From Streptomyces sp. DH-12 (GTDB taxonomy: Bacteria; Actinomycetota; Actinomycetes; Streptomycetales; Streptomycetaceae), in NCBI RefSeq assembly GCF_002899455.1, contig NZ_PPFB01000001.1:2448501-2512500 (forward strand): a stretch of DNA of 64,000 nucleotides. Direction: 5' to 3'. This document shows positions 33,375 through 44,117 of this stretch, in pieces (position 1 is the first letter of the stretch; every line of letters begins with the position of its first letter). The translations under genes and the position numbers were made by a program. The notes below the pieces were generated by a model. It saw only the letters and a program-made list of their open reading frames with translations, was not told the origin of the DNA and made no database searches.

Positions 33375-33914
33375 TCAGGCGACGCCCAGGCTCTCCTCCA
33401 GGTGGGCCAGCGCGCCGACCGGCTCCTCGGCGAAGAAGACCAGTTCGCCGAGCGGGCGGGGCAGGAAGCCCTCGTCCTCCATGCGGCGGAACTGCTCCTT
33501 GAGCCCGTCGTAGAAGCCCGCGGTGTTGAGCAGCACCACCGGCTTGTCGGTGTGACCGTGCTTCTTCAGCTCCAGGATCTCGGTCGCCTCGTCGAGGGTG
33601 CCGGTGCCGCCCACCATGATGACGACGGCGTCGGCCTTCTCCAGCAGCAGCCTCTTGCGCTCGGCGAGGTCCTTGGCGACCACCATCTCGTCGACGCCGT
33701 CGCGGGCCTTCGCCGCGAGGAACTCCACCGAGACGCCGAGGAGCCGGCCGCCGGCCTCCTCCACCCCGTCGGCGACGACCTTCATCAGACCGACGTCCGA
33801 GCCGCCCCAGACCAGGGTGTGGCCGCCCTTGCCGAGCAGGCGCGCGAACTCCCGCGCGGGGCGTGTGTAGCGGTCGGCGAGGTCGGCGGCGGAGAGGAAG
33901 ACGCAGATGTTCAC
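33375..33914 (-). CDS. LOG-family protein (TIGR00730-like nucleotide phosphoribohydrolase)
   Basis: 179-residue Rossmann-like protein related to LOG cytokinin riboside monophosphate phosphoribohydrolases. N-terminal MNICVFLSAADLADRY, then LVWGGSDVGLMKVVADGV and the core VGGTGTLDEATEIL. The canonical motif is PGGxGTxxE, so Pro is replaced by Val while the Gly, Thr and Glu residues stay. Nucleotide 5'-monophosphate glycosidic cleavage is the family reaction; the altered motif makes the substrate uncertain. ATG 33914, divergent from the DUF427 gene. Confidence 0.85.
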   Translation of the reverse strand: MNICVFLSAADLADRYTRPAREFARLLGKGGHTLVWGGSDVGLMKVVADGVEEAGGRLLGVSVEFLAAKARDGVDEMVVAKDLAERKRLLLEKADAVVIMVGGTGTLDEATEILELKKHGHTDKPVVLLNTAGFYDGLKEQFRRMEDEGFLPRPLGELVFFAEEPVGALAHLEESLGVA

Positions 33915-33994
33915 GGGCGTCAGCCTACGCCCGGGAAGAAGGCCGCCTCGAGGGGCGCTGCAGGGGGGTGGGACGACTGTCGAAGGAGGACGCC

Positions 33995-34330
33995 GTGACC
34001 ACAGGCCATCGCATCACCGTGGAGCCCGGCGACCGGCACGTGCGCGTGGTGCGCGACGGGCGGGTGCTGGCGGAGAGCGACCGGGCGCTGGTGCTGCACG
34101 AGACGGGCTGTCCCGTGCGCTACTACATCCCGCCCGAGGACGTGCGGCTCGACCTGCTGACGCCGTCCGCGACGCACACGTACTGCCCGTTCAAGGGGAC
34201 CGCGTCGTACTGGTCGCTGCCGGACGCCCCCGACCTGGTGTGGGCGTACCCGGAGCCGAAGCCGGCGGTGGCCCCGATCAAGGACCACCTGTGCTTCTAC
34301 GACGCGGAACACGACGTGGAAGCGGACTGA
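33995..34330 (+). CDS. DUF427 domain protein
   Basis: 111-residue single-domain protein of the DUF427 family, recognised by HVRVVRDGRVLAESDRALVL, PVRYYIPPEDVRLDLL, HTYCPFKGTASYWSL and WAYPEPKPAVAPIKDHLCFY. Small beta-fold, no known reaction. GTG 33995 has the perfect ribosome site AAGGAGG six bases upstream. Followed after 79 bases by an alpha/beta hydrolase in the same direction. Confidence 0.9.
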   Translation: MTTGHRITVEPGDRHVRVVRDGRVLAESDRALVLHETGCPVRYYIPPEDVRLDLLTPSATHTYCPFKGTASYWSLPDAPDLVWAYPEPKPAVAPIKDHLCFYDAEHDVEAD

Positions 34331-34409
34331 CCGCCCCGTCGGGTGCGATCGGCGGACGCGCCGCCCGCCTCACCGACGATTCCCGCGCCGTGCGGCAGTC
34401 TGGTGAGAC

Positions 34410-35189
34410 ATGGACCAGAACATCTCCTCGCGCGACGGCACCTCCCTCGCCTACGAGAGCGCCGGGCGCGGCGCCACGATCGTCCTCGTCAGCGGCGCGA
34501 TGTCCACGGGCGCCACGGTGGCGCCGCTGGCCGCCCCGCTCTCCGAGCGGTTCCGGGTGGTGGTCTACGACCGCCGCGGCCGGGGCGCGAGCGGTGACAC
34601 GCCGCCGTACGCGGTGGAGCGCGAGGTGGAGGACCTGGCGGCGCTGATCGAGGCGACGGGCGGCGAGGCGGCGCTGTACGGCGTCTCCTCGGGCGGCGCG
34701 CTGGCGCTGCGGGCGGCGGCGAGCGGGCTGCCCGTGCGTCAGGTCGCGGTGTACGAGACGCCGTACGCCCTGTCGGAGGAGCACCTCGCGGAGCGCGCCC
34801 GGTACACCGAGCGGCTGACGGCGGCCCTGGAGGAAGGGCGGCGGGGCGACGCGGTGGAGCTCTTCCTCCGGCTCACCGGACTGGGCGACGGGGTGATCCG
34901 GAGCGCGCGGCAGTCGCCGATGTGGGCCGGCATGGAGCCACTGGCGCCGAGCCTGGCGTACGACGACGCGGTGATGGGCGACGGGGGCGTGCCGCGGGAG
35001 ATGCTGGCGTCGGTCGAGGTGCCGGTGCTGTCGATCGCGGGCGACGCGAGTCCCGCGTGGATGCGTCAGGCGGCGCGGGCGATCGCGGAGTCGGTCCCCC
35101 GGGGCGCGTACCGCACCCTGGGGGGCCAGACCCACATGGCCGAACCGGATGTCCTGGCGCCGGTGCTGGCGGAGTTCTTCTCGCGGTGA
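34410..35189 (+). CDS. Alpha/beta hydrolase
   Basis: 259-residue alpha/beta-hydrolase fold protein. It begins MDQNISSRDGTSLAYESAGR; the oxyanion region is VLVSGAMSTG, the nucleophile elbow GVSSGGALAL (Ser near residue 95), the acid in SIAGDASPAW and the His in GGQTHMAEPDVL near the C-terminus. The cap region (about 125-190) is helical. Esterase or haloperoxidase-like relatives exist; substrate not deducible. Cytoplasmic, no signal peptide. Confidence 0.9.
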   Translation: MDQNISSRDGTSLAYESAGRGATIVLVSGAMSTGATVAPLAAPLSERFRVVVYDRRGRGASGDTPPYAVEREVEDLAALIEATGGEAALYGVSSGGALALRAAASGLPVRQVAVYETPYALSEEHLAERARYTERLTAALEEGRRGDAVELFLRLTGLGDGVIRSARQSPMWAGMEPLAPSLAYDDAVMGDGGVPREMLASVEVPVLSIAGDASPAWMRQAARAIAESVPRGAYRTLGGQTHMAEPDVLAPVLAEFFSR

Positions 35190-35468
35190 TCCGGTCCGCG
35201 GCGGCCTTCGGGCCCGTGTCCAGCGGGCGCCGGCGGTCGGCGCCGGGACGGTCGGCGCCGGTCCGGGCGCCCCGGCAGGCGGCGGCCGGGCGGGGCCGCC
35301 GGCGTCCGGGCCGGCGGGCACGGGCGGGCGCGGACGCCGTGGTCCTGTCCGTGGCGCGACGCGTCAGGGGCTCGGTCCGTCGGAAGCGGACGGCACGACT
35401 GTGCCGTACGGCGCCGCCCGCATCCGCGGCGCACAGACCGTGTGCGCCTGCTCCGGACCGCCCGTGCG

Positions 35469-36605
35469 TCAGACCGTCGTGGCCCGCTCCGTCGCCCGCT
35501 CCGTCGAGGCGATCGTCGCCGAGCCCACCACGCGCGTGCCGTCGTACAGGACGACCGCCTGGCCGGGGGCGACGCCGCGGACCGGCTCGGTGAAGCGCAC
35601 GCGCAGCTCCTCGCCGACGAGTTCCGCCGTCACCTCGGTCTCGTCGCCGTGGGCGCGCAGCTGGGCGGTGTAGGTGCCGGGGCCGGTGGGGGCGGCGCCG
35701 CACCAGCGGGGGCGGATGGCGGTGAGGGCGCCGACGTCCAGGGCGGCCGCGGGACCGACGGTGACGGTGTTGGTCACCGGGGAGATGTCGAGGACGTAGC
35801 GCGGCTTGCCGTCCGGGGCGGGGGTGCCGATCCTGAGGCCCTTGCGCTGGCCGATGGTGAAGCCGTAGGCGCCCTCGTGGGTGCCGATCCTGGCGCCGGA
35901 CTCGTCGACGATGTCGCCCTCCGCCTTGCCGAGACGCCTGGCGAGGAAGCCCTGGGTGTCGCCGTCGGCGATGAAGCAGATGTCGTGCGAGTCGGGCTTC
36001 TTGGCGACGGAGAGTCCGCGGCGCTCGGCCTCCGCGCGGATCTCCTCCTTCGTGGTGACCGTGTCGCCGAGCGGGAACATGGCGTGGGCGAGCTGGCGGT
36101 CGTCGAGCACGCCGAGGACGTAGCTCTGGTCCTTGGCCAGGTCCGAGGCGCGGTGCAGCTCGCGGGTGCCGTCCTCGCGGAGGATCACCTTGGCGTAGTG
36201 GCCGGTGCAGACGGCGTCGAAGCCGAGCGCGAGCGCCTTGTCGAGCAGCGCGGCGAACTTGATCTTCTCGTTGCAGCGCAGGCACGGGTTGGGGGTGCGG
36301 CCGGCCTCGTACTCGGCGACGAAGTCCTCGACGACGTCCTCGCGGAAGCGGTCGGCGAGGTCCCACACGTAGAAGGGGATGCCGATGACGTCGGCGGCCC
36401 GGCGGGCGTCGCGCGAGTCCTCGATGGTGCAGCAGCCCCGCGCGCCGGTGCGGAACGACTGGGGGTTCGCGGAGAGCGCGAGGTGGACGCCGGTCACGTC
36501 GTGGCCCGCTTCGGCCGCGCGGGCGGCGGCGACGGCGGAGTCGACGCCTCCGGACATGGCGGCCAGGACGCGGAGGGGGCGGGAGGGCTGCGGGGTGTCA
36601 GTCAT
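35469..36605 (-). CDS. mnmA: tRNA-specific 2-thiouridylase
   Basis: ATP-dependent enzyme that installs sulfur at C2 of U34 in tRNAs for Lys, Glu and Gln. 378 residues: PP-loop SGGVDSA at 18-24, catalytic Cys108 in NPCLRCNEK and the persulfide Cys210 in [16 protein letters not shown]-terminal beta-barrel with [15 protein letters not shown] and a degraded RY motif. ATG 36605 has GGAGGGGC directly upstream; the much longer open frame to 37340 is a shadow of the amidase gene. Its sulfur donor is probably the cysteine desulfurase at 37434. Confidence 0.97.
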   Translation of the reverse strand: MTDTPQPSRPLRVLAAMSGGVDSAVAAARAAEAGHDVTGVHLALSANPQSFRTGARGCCTIEDSRDARRAADVIGIPFYVWDLADRFREDVVEDFVAEYEAGRTPNPCLRCNEKIKFAALLDKALALGFDAVCTGHYAKVILREDGTRELHRASDLAKDQSYVLGVLDDRQLAHAMFPLGDTVTTKEEIRAEAERRGLSVAKKPDSHDICFIADGDTQGFLARRLGKAEGDIVDESGARIGTHEGAYGFTIGQRKGLRIGTPAPDGKPRYVLDISPVTNTVTVGPAAALDVGALTAIRPRWCGAAPTGPGTYTAQLRAHGDETEVTAELVGEELRVRFTEPVRGVAPGQAVVLYDGTRVVGSATIASTERATERATTV

Positions 36606-36665
36606 AGCCCCTCCAGGGTACGGGGGCGCGGGAACCACGGCCGCCGCATATGCGTTCACGCTCAC

Positions 36666-37388
36666 ATGGGGGTCAGAAGAGCATCCGAGGACGGCGACCG
36701 GCGCATCGGGCGGCGTGCCCTGATCGTGGGCGGGCTGGCGGCAGCGGCGGGGACGGCGGCGCTGGCGCGCGACGAGCTGGCGCGGCTGTGGTGGCGGCTG
36801 CCCGGGGTCGACAAGCCGCGCACCCCGGGCGCGGTCGACTTCGCGGGCGCCCGCTGGGTGGCGGCCTCGGACGCCAACTGGCGCGGCGCGGACCGGCCCG
36901 ACGACTACGGCATCGACATGGTGATCGTGCACGTCACGCAGGGCAGCCTGGACAGCGCGGTGAGGGCGTTCCAGAACCCGGGCCACCAGGCGGCGGCGCA
37001 CTACATCGTCGGCAAGGACGGCAGGGTCACGCAGATGATCCGCGAGCTGGACGTGGCGTACCACGCGGGCAACCGCGACTACAACGAGCGCAGCGTCGGC
37101 ATCGAGCACGAGGGCTTCGTGGACCGCCCGGAGGACTTCACCGACGAGATGTACGCGGCCTCGGCCCGCCTCACGGCCGGGATATGCGCCCGGTACGGCA
37201 TACCGGTGGACCGCGAGCACATCCTCGGCCACGTCGAGGTCCCGGGCACCGACCACACGGACCCCGGCCCCCACTGGGACTGGGACCGCTACCTCGGCCT
37301 CGTCCGCCGCGCCGGGACGGCACGGACGGAGGAGAAGCACTCGGCCGCCCCGGCAGGAGGCCCGGGGAGCCCCGTACCGGGTTCGTAG
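36666..37388 (+). CDS. N-acetylmuramoyl-L-alanine amidase (amidase_2), exported
   Basis: 240-residue peptidoglycan amidase. The N-terminus [20 protein letters not shown] resembles a twin-arginine signal. The catalytic domain shows zinc ligands His89 (VIVHVTQG), His189 (ILGHVEVPG) and Asp199 ([10 protein letters not shown]), and the Glu in GIEHEGFV. It should cut the lactyl-Ala bond of the cell wall outside the membrane. ATG 36666 has no good ribosome site. It lies on the plus strand between mnmA and iscS, which are both minus; the 3' tail is Pro/Gly-rich. Confidence 0.92.
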   Translation: MGVRRASEDGDRRIGRRALIVGGLAAAAGTAALARDELARLWWRLPGVDKPRTPGAVDFAGARWVAASDANWRGADRPDDYGIDMVIVHVTQGSLDSAVRAFQNPGHQAAAHYIVGKDGRVTQMIRELDVAYHAGNRDYNERSVGIEHEGFVDRPEDFTDEMYAASARLTAGICARYGIPVDREHILGHVEVPGTDHTDPGPHWDWDRYLGLVRRAGTARTEEKHSAAPAGGPGSPVPGS

Positions 37389-37433
37389 TCACCCGGAGGG
37401 CGCCGGAAGCCGCTCCGGCTCGGACCCGCCGCC

Positions 37434-38603
37434 TCAGCTCAGACCCGCCGCCCGCGCGCGTTCCACCGCCGGGCCGATGGCCTTGGCGAGGGCTTCGACG
37501 TCGGCGTCGGTCGAGGTGTGGCCGAGGGAGAAGCGGAGGGTGCCGCGGGCGAGGTCGGGGGCGGTGCCGGTGGCGAGGAGGACGTGGCTGGGCTGGGCGA
37601 CGCCGGCGGTGCAGGCGGAGCCGGTGGAGCACTCGATGCCCTGGGCGTCCAGAAGGAGCAGCAGGGAGTCGCCCTCGCAGCCGGGGAACGTGAAGTGGGC
37701 GTTGGCGGGGAGCCGGCCGCCTGGGTCGGGGTCGCCGGCGAGGACGGCGTCGGGGACGGCCTCCAGCACCGCGGCGACCAGGTCGTCGCGGAGCCGTCCG
37801 ACCTCCAGGGCGAACCGCTCCCGCTGCTCGGCGGCGATCCGCCCGGCGACCGCGAACGAGGCGATCGCCGGCACGTCGAGGGTGCCGGAGCGGACGTGGC
37901 GCTCCTGGCCGCCGCCGTGCAGCACGGGCACGGGGGTGTGCTCGCGGCCCAGGACCAGGGCGCCGATGCCGTACGGGCCGCCGATCTTGTGGCCGGAGAC
38001 GGTCATGGCGGCGAGCCCGGACGCGGCGAAGTCCACCGGGACCTGGCCGAAGGCCTGGACCGCGTCGGAGTGCAGGGGGACGCCGAACTCGGCGGCGACG
38101 GCGGCGAGTTCGGCGACCGGCAGGATCGTCCCGATCTCGTTGTTGGCCCACATGACGGTGGCGAGGGCGACGTCGTCGGGGTTGCGGGCGATGGCCTCGC
38201 GCAGCGCCTCGGGGTGGACCCGGCCGTGTGCGTCGACGGGGAGGTACTCGACGGCGGCGCCCTCGTGCTCGCCGAGCCAGTGGACGGCGTCGAGGACGGC
38301 GTGGTGCTCGACGGGGCTGGCGAGGACCCGGGTGCGGGCCGGGTCGGCGTCGCGGCGCGCCCAGTACAGGCCCTTCACGGCGAGGTTGTCGGCCTCCGTG
38401 CCGCCGGAGGTGAAGACGATCTCGCTGGGGCGGGCGCCGAGGGCTTCGGCGAGGGTCTCGCGGGCCTCCTCGACGGTGCGCCGGGCGCGGCGGCCGGCCG
38501 CGTGCAGGGAGGAGGCGTTGCCGGTGACGCCCAGGTGCGCGGTGAGCGCCTCGACCGCCTCGGGCAGCATCGGGGTGGTCGCGGCGTGGTCGAGGTAAGC
38601 CAT
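37434..38603 (-). CDS. iscS: Cysteine desulfurase (IscS/NifS type)
   Basis: PLP enzyme removing sulfur from cysteine for Fe-S clusters and tRNA thiolation. 389 residues: [17 protein letters not shown] at the start, [15 protein letters not shown]-binding Lys206 in [12 protein letters not shown], and the persulfide-forming Cys331 in STGSACTAG within a group I-type loop. ATG 38603 is the only start fitting the family. The gene is divided from mnmA only by an opposite-strand amidase, so a sulfur relay to MnmA is likely. Confidence 0.95.
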   Translation of the reverse strand: MAYLDHAATTPMLPEAVEALTAHLGVTGNASSLHAAGRRARRTVEEARETLAEALGARPSEIVFTSGGTEADNLAVKGLYWARRDADPARTRVLASPVEHHAVLDAVHWLGEHEGAAVEYLPVDAHGRVHPEALREAIARNPDDVALATVMWANNEIGTILPVAELAAVAAEFGVPLHSDAVQAFGQVPVDFAASGLAAMTVSGHKIGGPYGIGALVLGREHTPVPVLHGGGQERHVRSGTLDVPAIASFAVAGRIAAEQRERFALEVGRLRDDLVAAVLEAVPDAVLAGDPDPGGRLPANAHFTFPGCEGDSLLLLLDAQGIECSTGSACTAGVAQPSHVLLATGTAPDLARGTLRFSLGHTSTDADVEALAKAIGPAVERARAAGLS

Positions 38604-38695
38604 GGTGGGGCCGATTCTACGGGCCCGGTGCACGACACACGGATCGCGGTGGCCAGGACGCGACGCCTCTGCGGGGGCCTCGCCGGGGCGTCCGG

Positions 38696-38962
38696 TCAGA
38701 AGCTCCAGGAGAGCGTGCCGTCCGCCTGCATGAACGCGACGAGGACGACGAGGTCGGCGATGCCGAGGCCCAGGCCGAGCAGGGCGCGGCCGCGGCGGGC
38801 GGTGCCCCGCCGCAGGGCGACGGACGCCAGCACGATGGCGGCCGGGCCGAGGAAGACGTTGAGGACGAGCAGGCCGAGCAGGCCCAGGACGAAGGACGCG
38901 ACGGCCATGCCGTCGGTGTCGCGGATGCCGGTGCGGCGGCCGGCCGGTGCGGTGAGCTGCAT
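38696..38962 (-). CDS. DUF4190-like small membrane protein
   Basis: 88 residues starting ATG 38962 with AGGAGCC upstream. After [20 protein letters not shown] come two hydrophobic helices ([20 protein letters not shown] and the [17 protein letters not shown] region) joined by [15 protein letters not shown], the pattern of DUF4190 proteins. Function unknown. Follows a 55-residue membrane ORF on the same strand. Confidence 0.8.
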   Translation of the reverse strand: MQLTAPAGRRTGIRDTDGMAVASFVLGLLGLLVLNVFLGPAAIVLASVALRRGTARRGRALLGLGLGIADLVVLVAFMQADGTLSWSF

Positions 38963-39053
38963 GGTGATCGGCTCCTGCGGTCGGTCGGAGGTGGAGCGGA
39001 GGGGCGGCGTGCGTCCCCGTGACGCGCGGTACGCGGGACGCGACGCGCGCGGG

Positions 39054-39221
39054 TCAGTGCGCCGAGCTGCGGCGGTCGCGGCCCTGGCGCTCGCGCAGGG
39101 CGAAGACGCCGAGCCAGACGGCGATGACGGCGCCGACGGTGACGGAGAAGGTGAGCGGCGCGTGCGCGACGGTGCCGAGGACGACGCCCAGCAGCAGGAG
39201 CGCGGCGACGAGGAACAGCAT
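39054..39221 (-). CDS. 55-residue membrane protein
   Basis: Too short for usual gene calling. ATG 39221 reads MLFLVAALLLLGVVLGTVAH and continues with a second helix GAVIAVWLGVFALRERQG and a basic end. GGGGGG about eight bases upstream may serve as ribosome site. I recall similar tiny two-helix proteins at this place in other streptomycetes. It faces the TetR gene across the palindrome at 39241-39270. Confidence 0.65.
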   Translation of the reverse strand: MLFLVAALLLLGVVLGTVAHAPLTFSVTVGAVIAVWLGVFALRERQGRDRRSSAH

Positions 39222-39240
39222 GGGTCGGACCCCCCTGTTC

Positions 39241-39270
39241 GAGTGAACGACTGCAGTGACATCTGTTCAC
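39241..39270. promoter_or_regulatory. Candidate TetR operator
   Basis: AGTGAAC (39241-39247) and GTTCACT (39264-39270) form perfect seven-base arms spaced by 16 bases, between the divergent 55-residue ORF and the TetR gene. CCTCACTTC is directly repeated at 39292 and 39312. GTTCAC appears again before the thioesterase start (40921 region). Confidence 0.5.
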
Positions 39271-39344
39271 TGACTACCCAGTACAACACCGTCCTCACTT
39301 CTCGGCGCCGCCCTCACTTCTCAACGGGGGAGAACAGTCGTTGA

Positions 39345-40004
39345 CTGCGGGGCACGAGTCCCACGACCGGCATCCGGCAGGCCCAGAAGCGGAAGACCCG
39401 GCAGGCACTCCTCGACGCGGCGCTCGGGCTGCTGGAGGGGCAGAGCCTGAGCAGCCTGGGCCTGCGTGAGGTCGCCCGTGCCGCGGGCATCGCGCCGACC
39501 GCCTTCTACCGGCACTTCCGGTCGGTCGAGGACCTGGGCGTGGCACTGGTCGAGGAGGCCCTGGGCAGCCTGCACCCGGTGATCCGGACGACGGTGTCCC
39601 CCTCCGGCGACGGGGAGGAACGCATCGCGCGCGCCATCGGGCTGATCGCCGGCCATGTGGACGCGTACCCCGCACACGTACGGTTCATCGCCCGGGAACG
39701 GCACGGCGGGGTGCGTCCGGTCCGCGAGGCGATACAGGAGCGGCTGGCGCGGTTCACGGCGGAGGTCGCTCAGGCGCTGGCCGGGGACGCGGAGTCGGCG
39801 GGCTGGAGCGCCGAGGACCTGCTGATGCTCGCGCAGCTCCACATGGACCAGATGCTGATCACGGCCTCGCTCCTCCTGGAGGCGTCGGCGGGTTCGCCCG
39901 AGGCCCGGGAGCGGGCGTCGGAGGTGGCGGCGCGTCAGCTGCGGCTGGTCCAGGTGGGGCGGCGGCACTGGCTCGACGGGACGGCCGCGGCCGGGGGGCG
40001 GTGA
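39345..40004 (+). CDS. TetR-family regulator with non-standard start
   Basis: The frame encodes a complete TetR protein of about 219 residues: RQAQKRKTRQALLDAALGLL, HTH LGLREVARAAGIAPTAFYRH, then a ligand domain ending VGRRHWLDG. An in-frame TGA stands at 39342 and the first ATG/GTG/TTG after it is at 39540, beyond the HTH. The only possible near-cognate start before the HTH is CTG 39345 with GGGGGAG about 13 bases upstream. Relatives I recall begin MTLRGTSPTTG, which fits a two-base loss just after a TTG at 39341. So either CTG is used or the gene start is damaged. Convergent with the thioesterase. Confidence 0.75.
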   Translation: MRGTSPTTGIRQAQKRKTRQALLDAALGLLEGQSLSSLGLREVARAAGIAPTAFYRHFRSVEDLGVALVEEALGSLHPVIRTTVSPSGDGEERIARAIGLIAGHVDAYPAHVRFIARERHGGVRPVREAIQERLARFTAEVAQALAGDAESAGWSAEDLLMLAQLHMDQMLITASLLLEASAGSPEARERASEVAARQLRLVQVGRRHWLDGTAAAGGR

Positions 40005-40012
40005 CCCGGCGA

Positions 40013-40050
40013 AGGGGCGGCGGGGGTCGTCCATGACCTCCGCCGCCCCT
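40013..40050. terminator. Bidirectional terminator, TetR / thioesterase
   Basis: Perfect 11-base stem AGGGGCGGCGG / CCGCCGCCCCT lying between the convergent stops at 40004 and 40061. Confidence 0.75.
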
Positions 40051-40060
40051 CGTCGTCGGC

Positions 40061-40921
40061 TCAGCCCAGACGCACCCGGGCCAGCTGGCGGGACTGGGCG
40101 ACGAGGCGGTCGGCGCTGTCCCAGACCTCGGCGTCCTCCTCCAGGAAGCCGCCCGCCAGGTTGCGGGTGGTGACGGACACGCGCAGGGGGCCGGGGGCCG
40201 GGCGGCAGCGCACGTGGACGGTCAGCTCGACCGTGGGCACCCAGCCGGTCAGGCCCATCTCGAAGGCGGTCGGCGGCAGCGCGTCCACCGCGAGCAGCAG
40301 CGCCAGCGGGTCGGGGTCCCGGCCGTCGGCGAGACCGAACCAGGCCCGCATCTCGCCCTTGCCGGACGGTTGTCCGAGGGCCCAGCCGAGCGTCGACGGG
40401 TCGAGCTTCAGCATCAGCCGGCCGGTGATCTCGGAGCTGCCGTCGACCGGGGCGGGGCCGTCCTCGGGACCGAAGCACCGGTCCATCGGCGGCAGCGCGG
40501 GCGGTGCGGCCGTCGTCCGGACGTCGTCGGGGAGGGAGTCCAGGTCGCCGTAGGAGGCGAGGACCCGGATGCGCTCCACCTCGTCGCCCCGCTCGTCGAG
40601 CTGGAAGAGGGACGCCTGCCCGGTGGACAGCGTGCGCCCGGTGCGGACGGTCTCGGTGCGGACGACCGCCGGGCCCGGCTGGGAGGCCGTCAGGTAGTGC
40701 GCGGAGACGGTGAACGGGTCGGAGTGCGGCAGCGTGTCCGCGAGCGCGCGGCCCAGGACGGCCAGCAGGTAACCGCCGTTGACGGCGTTGATGATCGTCC
40801 ATCCGGCGGAGAGGTCGATGTCGTAGACGCCGGGTTCTCGCGCGGTGAGCGCGGTGTCGCGGTCGAACTCACTGTCACCGATGACGGCCCGGGTGGCCTG
40901 GGCGGAGGCTGCTTCTGGCAT
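40061..40921 (-). CDS. Acyl-CoA thioesterase (double hot-dog, TesB-like)
   Basis: 286-residue thioesterase family protein with two hot-dog halves. The first half contains NAVNGGYLLAVLGRALAD and TVSAHYLTASQPGPAVVRTE; the second has AWFGLADGRDPDPLALLLAVDALPP and TVHVRCRPAPGPLRVSVTTR. Such proteins hydrolyse acyl-CoAs in the cytosol. ATG 40921 lacks a strong ribosome site; TAGTAT near 40945 (minus strand) could be a -10 close to it, with GTTCAC beside it that matches half of the operator at 39241. The neighbouring TetR may sense acyl-CoA, an inference. Confidence 0.88.
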   Translation of the reverse strand: MPEAASAQATRAVIGDSEFDRDTALTAREPGVYDIDLSAGWTIINAVNGGYLLAVLGRALADTLPHSDPFTVSAHYLTASQPGPAVVRTETVRTGRTLSTGQASLFQLDERGDEVERIRVLASYGDLDSLPDDVRTTAAPPALPPMDRCFGPEDGPAPVDGSSEITGRLMLKLDPSTLGWALGQPSGKGEMRAWFGLADGRDPDPLALLLAVDALPPTAFEMGLTGWVPTVELTVHVRCRPAPGPLRVSVTTRNLAGGFLEEDAEVWDSADRLVAQSRQLARVRLG

Positions 40922-40992
40922 GGGTGAACAGTACAAGAAGATGATACTAAGCGGTAGCTTTGCGCCGCCCGGTGGAGGTGACGCCTCTGCGG

Positions 40993-41661
40993 TCAGGCGG
41001 GCGGCTGCTCCTCGGTGACCGTCGAACGCCGGTGCCAGGCGCGGGGCGCCCGCCAGTGGTAGCGCATCGCGAGCAGTCGCAGCACGAAGGCGGTGGCGGC
41101 GGCGGCGGTGCTGGTCACCGGGTTGAGCATGTCGAAGCGCAGGCACAGGGCGACCATGGTCGCGCCGACGATGGCGGGCACCGCGTACAGGTCGCGGTCC
41201 CAGCGCAGCAGCGAGGGCACCTCGTTGGCGAGCACGTCGCGCAGCACACCGCCGCCCACCGCGGTGGCCAGGCCCAGACAGGCGGAGGCGGTGAGGCCGA
41301 GCCCGTAGTCGTACGCCTTGGTGGTGCCGACGACGCAGAAGAGGCCGAGGCCGGCCGCGTCGAAGACGTTCACGGCGGTCTGGATGCGTTCGACGTGCGG
41401 GTGCAGGAAGAACACGAGGACGGTGGCCAGCAGCGGGGTGACGAAGTACCCGAGATCCGTGAAGGCGGCGGGCGGCACCGCGCCGATGATCAGGTCGCGG
41501 AAGAGACCGCCGCCCAGGGCGGTGATCTCGGCCAGCACGGCGATCCCGAACACGTCGAAGTTCTTCCGGACGGCCAGCAGGGCGCCGGAGATGGCGAAGA
41601 CGAAGATGCCGATCAGATCGAGCGTGTGCAGGACGGACGGGCTGAACAGTTGCTGAAGCAC
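40993..41661 (-). CDS. TRIC/UPF0126-type membrane protein
   Basis: 222 residues with seven hydrophobic helices. Two halves are related by internal repeat and each carries the family hallmark: GGGLFRDLIIG near residue 52 and GGGVLRDVLANEVP near 138. Prokaryotic relatives are trimeric cation (K+) channels (YadS/UPF0126). GTG 41661 has no clear ribosome site. No partner gene; it reads towards the thioesterase 71 bases away. Confidence 0.9.
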   Translation of the reverse strand: MLQQLFSPSVLHTLDLIGIFVFAISGALLAVRKNFDVFGIAVLAEITALGGGLFRDLIIGAVPPAAFTDLGYFVTPLLATVLVFFLHPHVERIQTAVNVFDAAGLGLFCVVGTTKAYDYGLGLTASACLGLATAVGGGVLRDVLANEVPSLLRWDRDLYAVPAIVGATMVALCLRFDMLNPVTSTAAAATAFVLRLLAMRYHWRAPRAWHRRSTVTEEQPPA

Positions 41662-41677
41662 TTACATAGTGTGGCGC

Positions 41678-41722
41678 AGAAAGGACCCCTCACCTTGCAA
41701 AGCAAGGTGAGGGGTCCTTTCT
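41678..41722 (-). terminator. Strong intrinsic terminator of the peptide transporter operon
   Basis: Perfect 21-base stem (arms 41678-41698 and 41702-41722) with an AAA loop, ending in TTTCT on the minus strand. Eight bases after the last ABC gene stop and 16 bases upstream of the TRIC start. Confidence 0.92.
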
Positions 41723-41730
41723 GATGCCGA

Positions 41731-43109
<1,379 letters not shown>

Positions 43110-43113
<4 letters not shown>

Positions 43114-44111
43114 GCGGGGACCTCCTCGGCCTTCGCGTCGTCGAGTACGGGGTTGACGCACCGCACCTGGTGACCGGCGGCGCGCGGCTCGGTGAGCTGC
43201 GGGGTGCCGGTCAGGCAGCCCATCTCGTACCGGTCGCAGCGGGGCGCGAAGGCGCAGCCGTCGGCCCAGGCGATGCGGTCGTTGATCGAGCCGCGGATGG
43301 GGGTGAGCGGCTCGCCCCGGGGCGCGTCGAGCCGCGGGATGGAGCCCAGCAGTCCGTGCGCGTAGGGGTGGGTGGGGTGGGCGAACAGCTCGCGGCGCCC
43401 GGCGGACTCCACGACCTTGCCCGCGTAGAGCACGTTGACCTGGTCGCAGAGGCCGGCGACCACGCCGAGGTCGTGGGTGATCATCAGCAGGGCGGTGCCC
43501 TCCTGGTCCACGAGCTCCTTCAGCAGCTCCAGGATCTGCGCCTGGATCGTCACGTCGAGGGCCGTGGTGGGCTCGTCCGCGATGAGCAGGCGCGGGGCGC
43601 AGGCCACCGCCATGGCGATCAGCGCGCGCTGGCGCATACCGCCGGAGAGCTGGTGCGGGTACTCCTTGAGCCGCCGGGTCGGGTCGGGGATGCCGACCCG
43701 GTCCAGCAGGTGGGCGGCCTCCTTGCGGGCGGCCTCCCCCTTCATCCCGCGGTGGCGCTCCAGGATCTCGGTGACCTGCACGCCGATCGGGACGACCGGG
43801 TTCAGCGAGGACAGCGGGTCCTGGAAGATCATCGCCATTTCGCTGCCGCGCAGGTCACGGCGGGCGGACGGGCTCATCGTGAACAGGTCCGTGCCGTTGA
43901 ACTCGGCACGGCCGCCGAGGGTGAGGCCCTTGGCGGGCAGCAGACCCATCAGGGCGAGCGAGGTGACGGACTTTCCGCAGCCGGACTCGCCGACCAGGCC
44001 CACGACCTGGCCCTGGTCGACCTCGAAGGAGACGCCGTCGACCGCCCGGGACTCCTTGCGGCCCTGGCCGCCGAAGGTGACGGTCAGTTCGTCGACAGTG
44101 AGCAGAGACAT
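43110..44111 (-). CDS. Oligopeptide ABC transporter ATPase (OppD/DppD-like)
   Basis: 333-residue partner ATPase. Walker A GESGCGKSVTS near 44, Q-loop MIFQDPLSSLNP, signature QLSGGMRQRALIAMA, Walker B LLIADEPTTALDV, switch MITHDLGVV; C-terminal oligopeptide domain with GCAFAPRCDRYEMGC, whose Cys residues may hold an Fe-S cluster as in some Dpp ATPases. ATG 44111 follows GAGGGGC. Four-base overlap with the next ATPase and six bases after the permease gene. Confidence 0.96.
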
Positions 44112-44117
44112 GGTGGT

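Noticed and set aside
35190..35468. Possible small gene between the hydrolase and mnmA
   Set aside because: Only composition-driven open frames in this 279-base gap; no start with a ribosome site and no motif.
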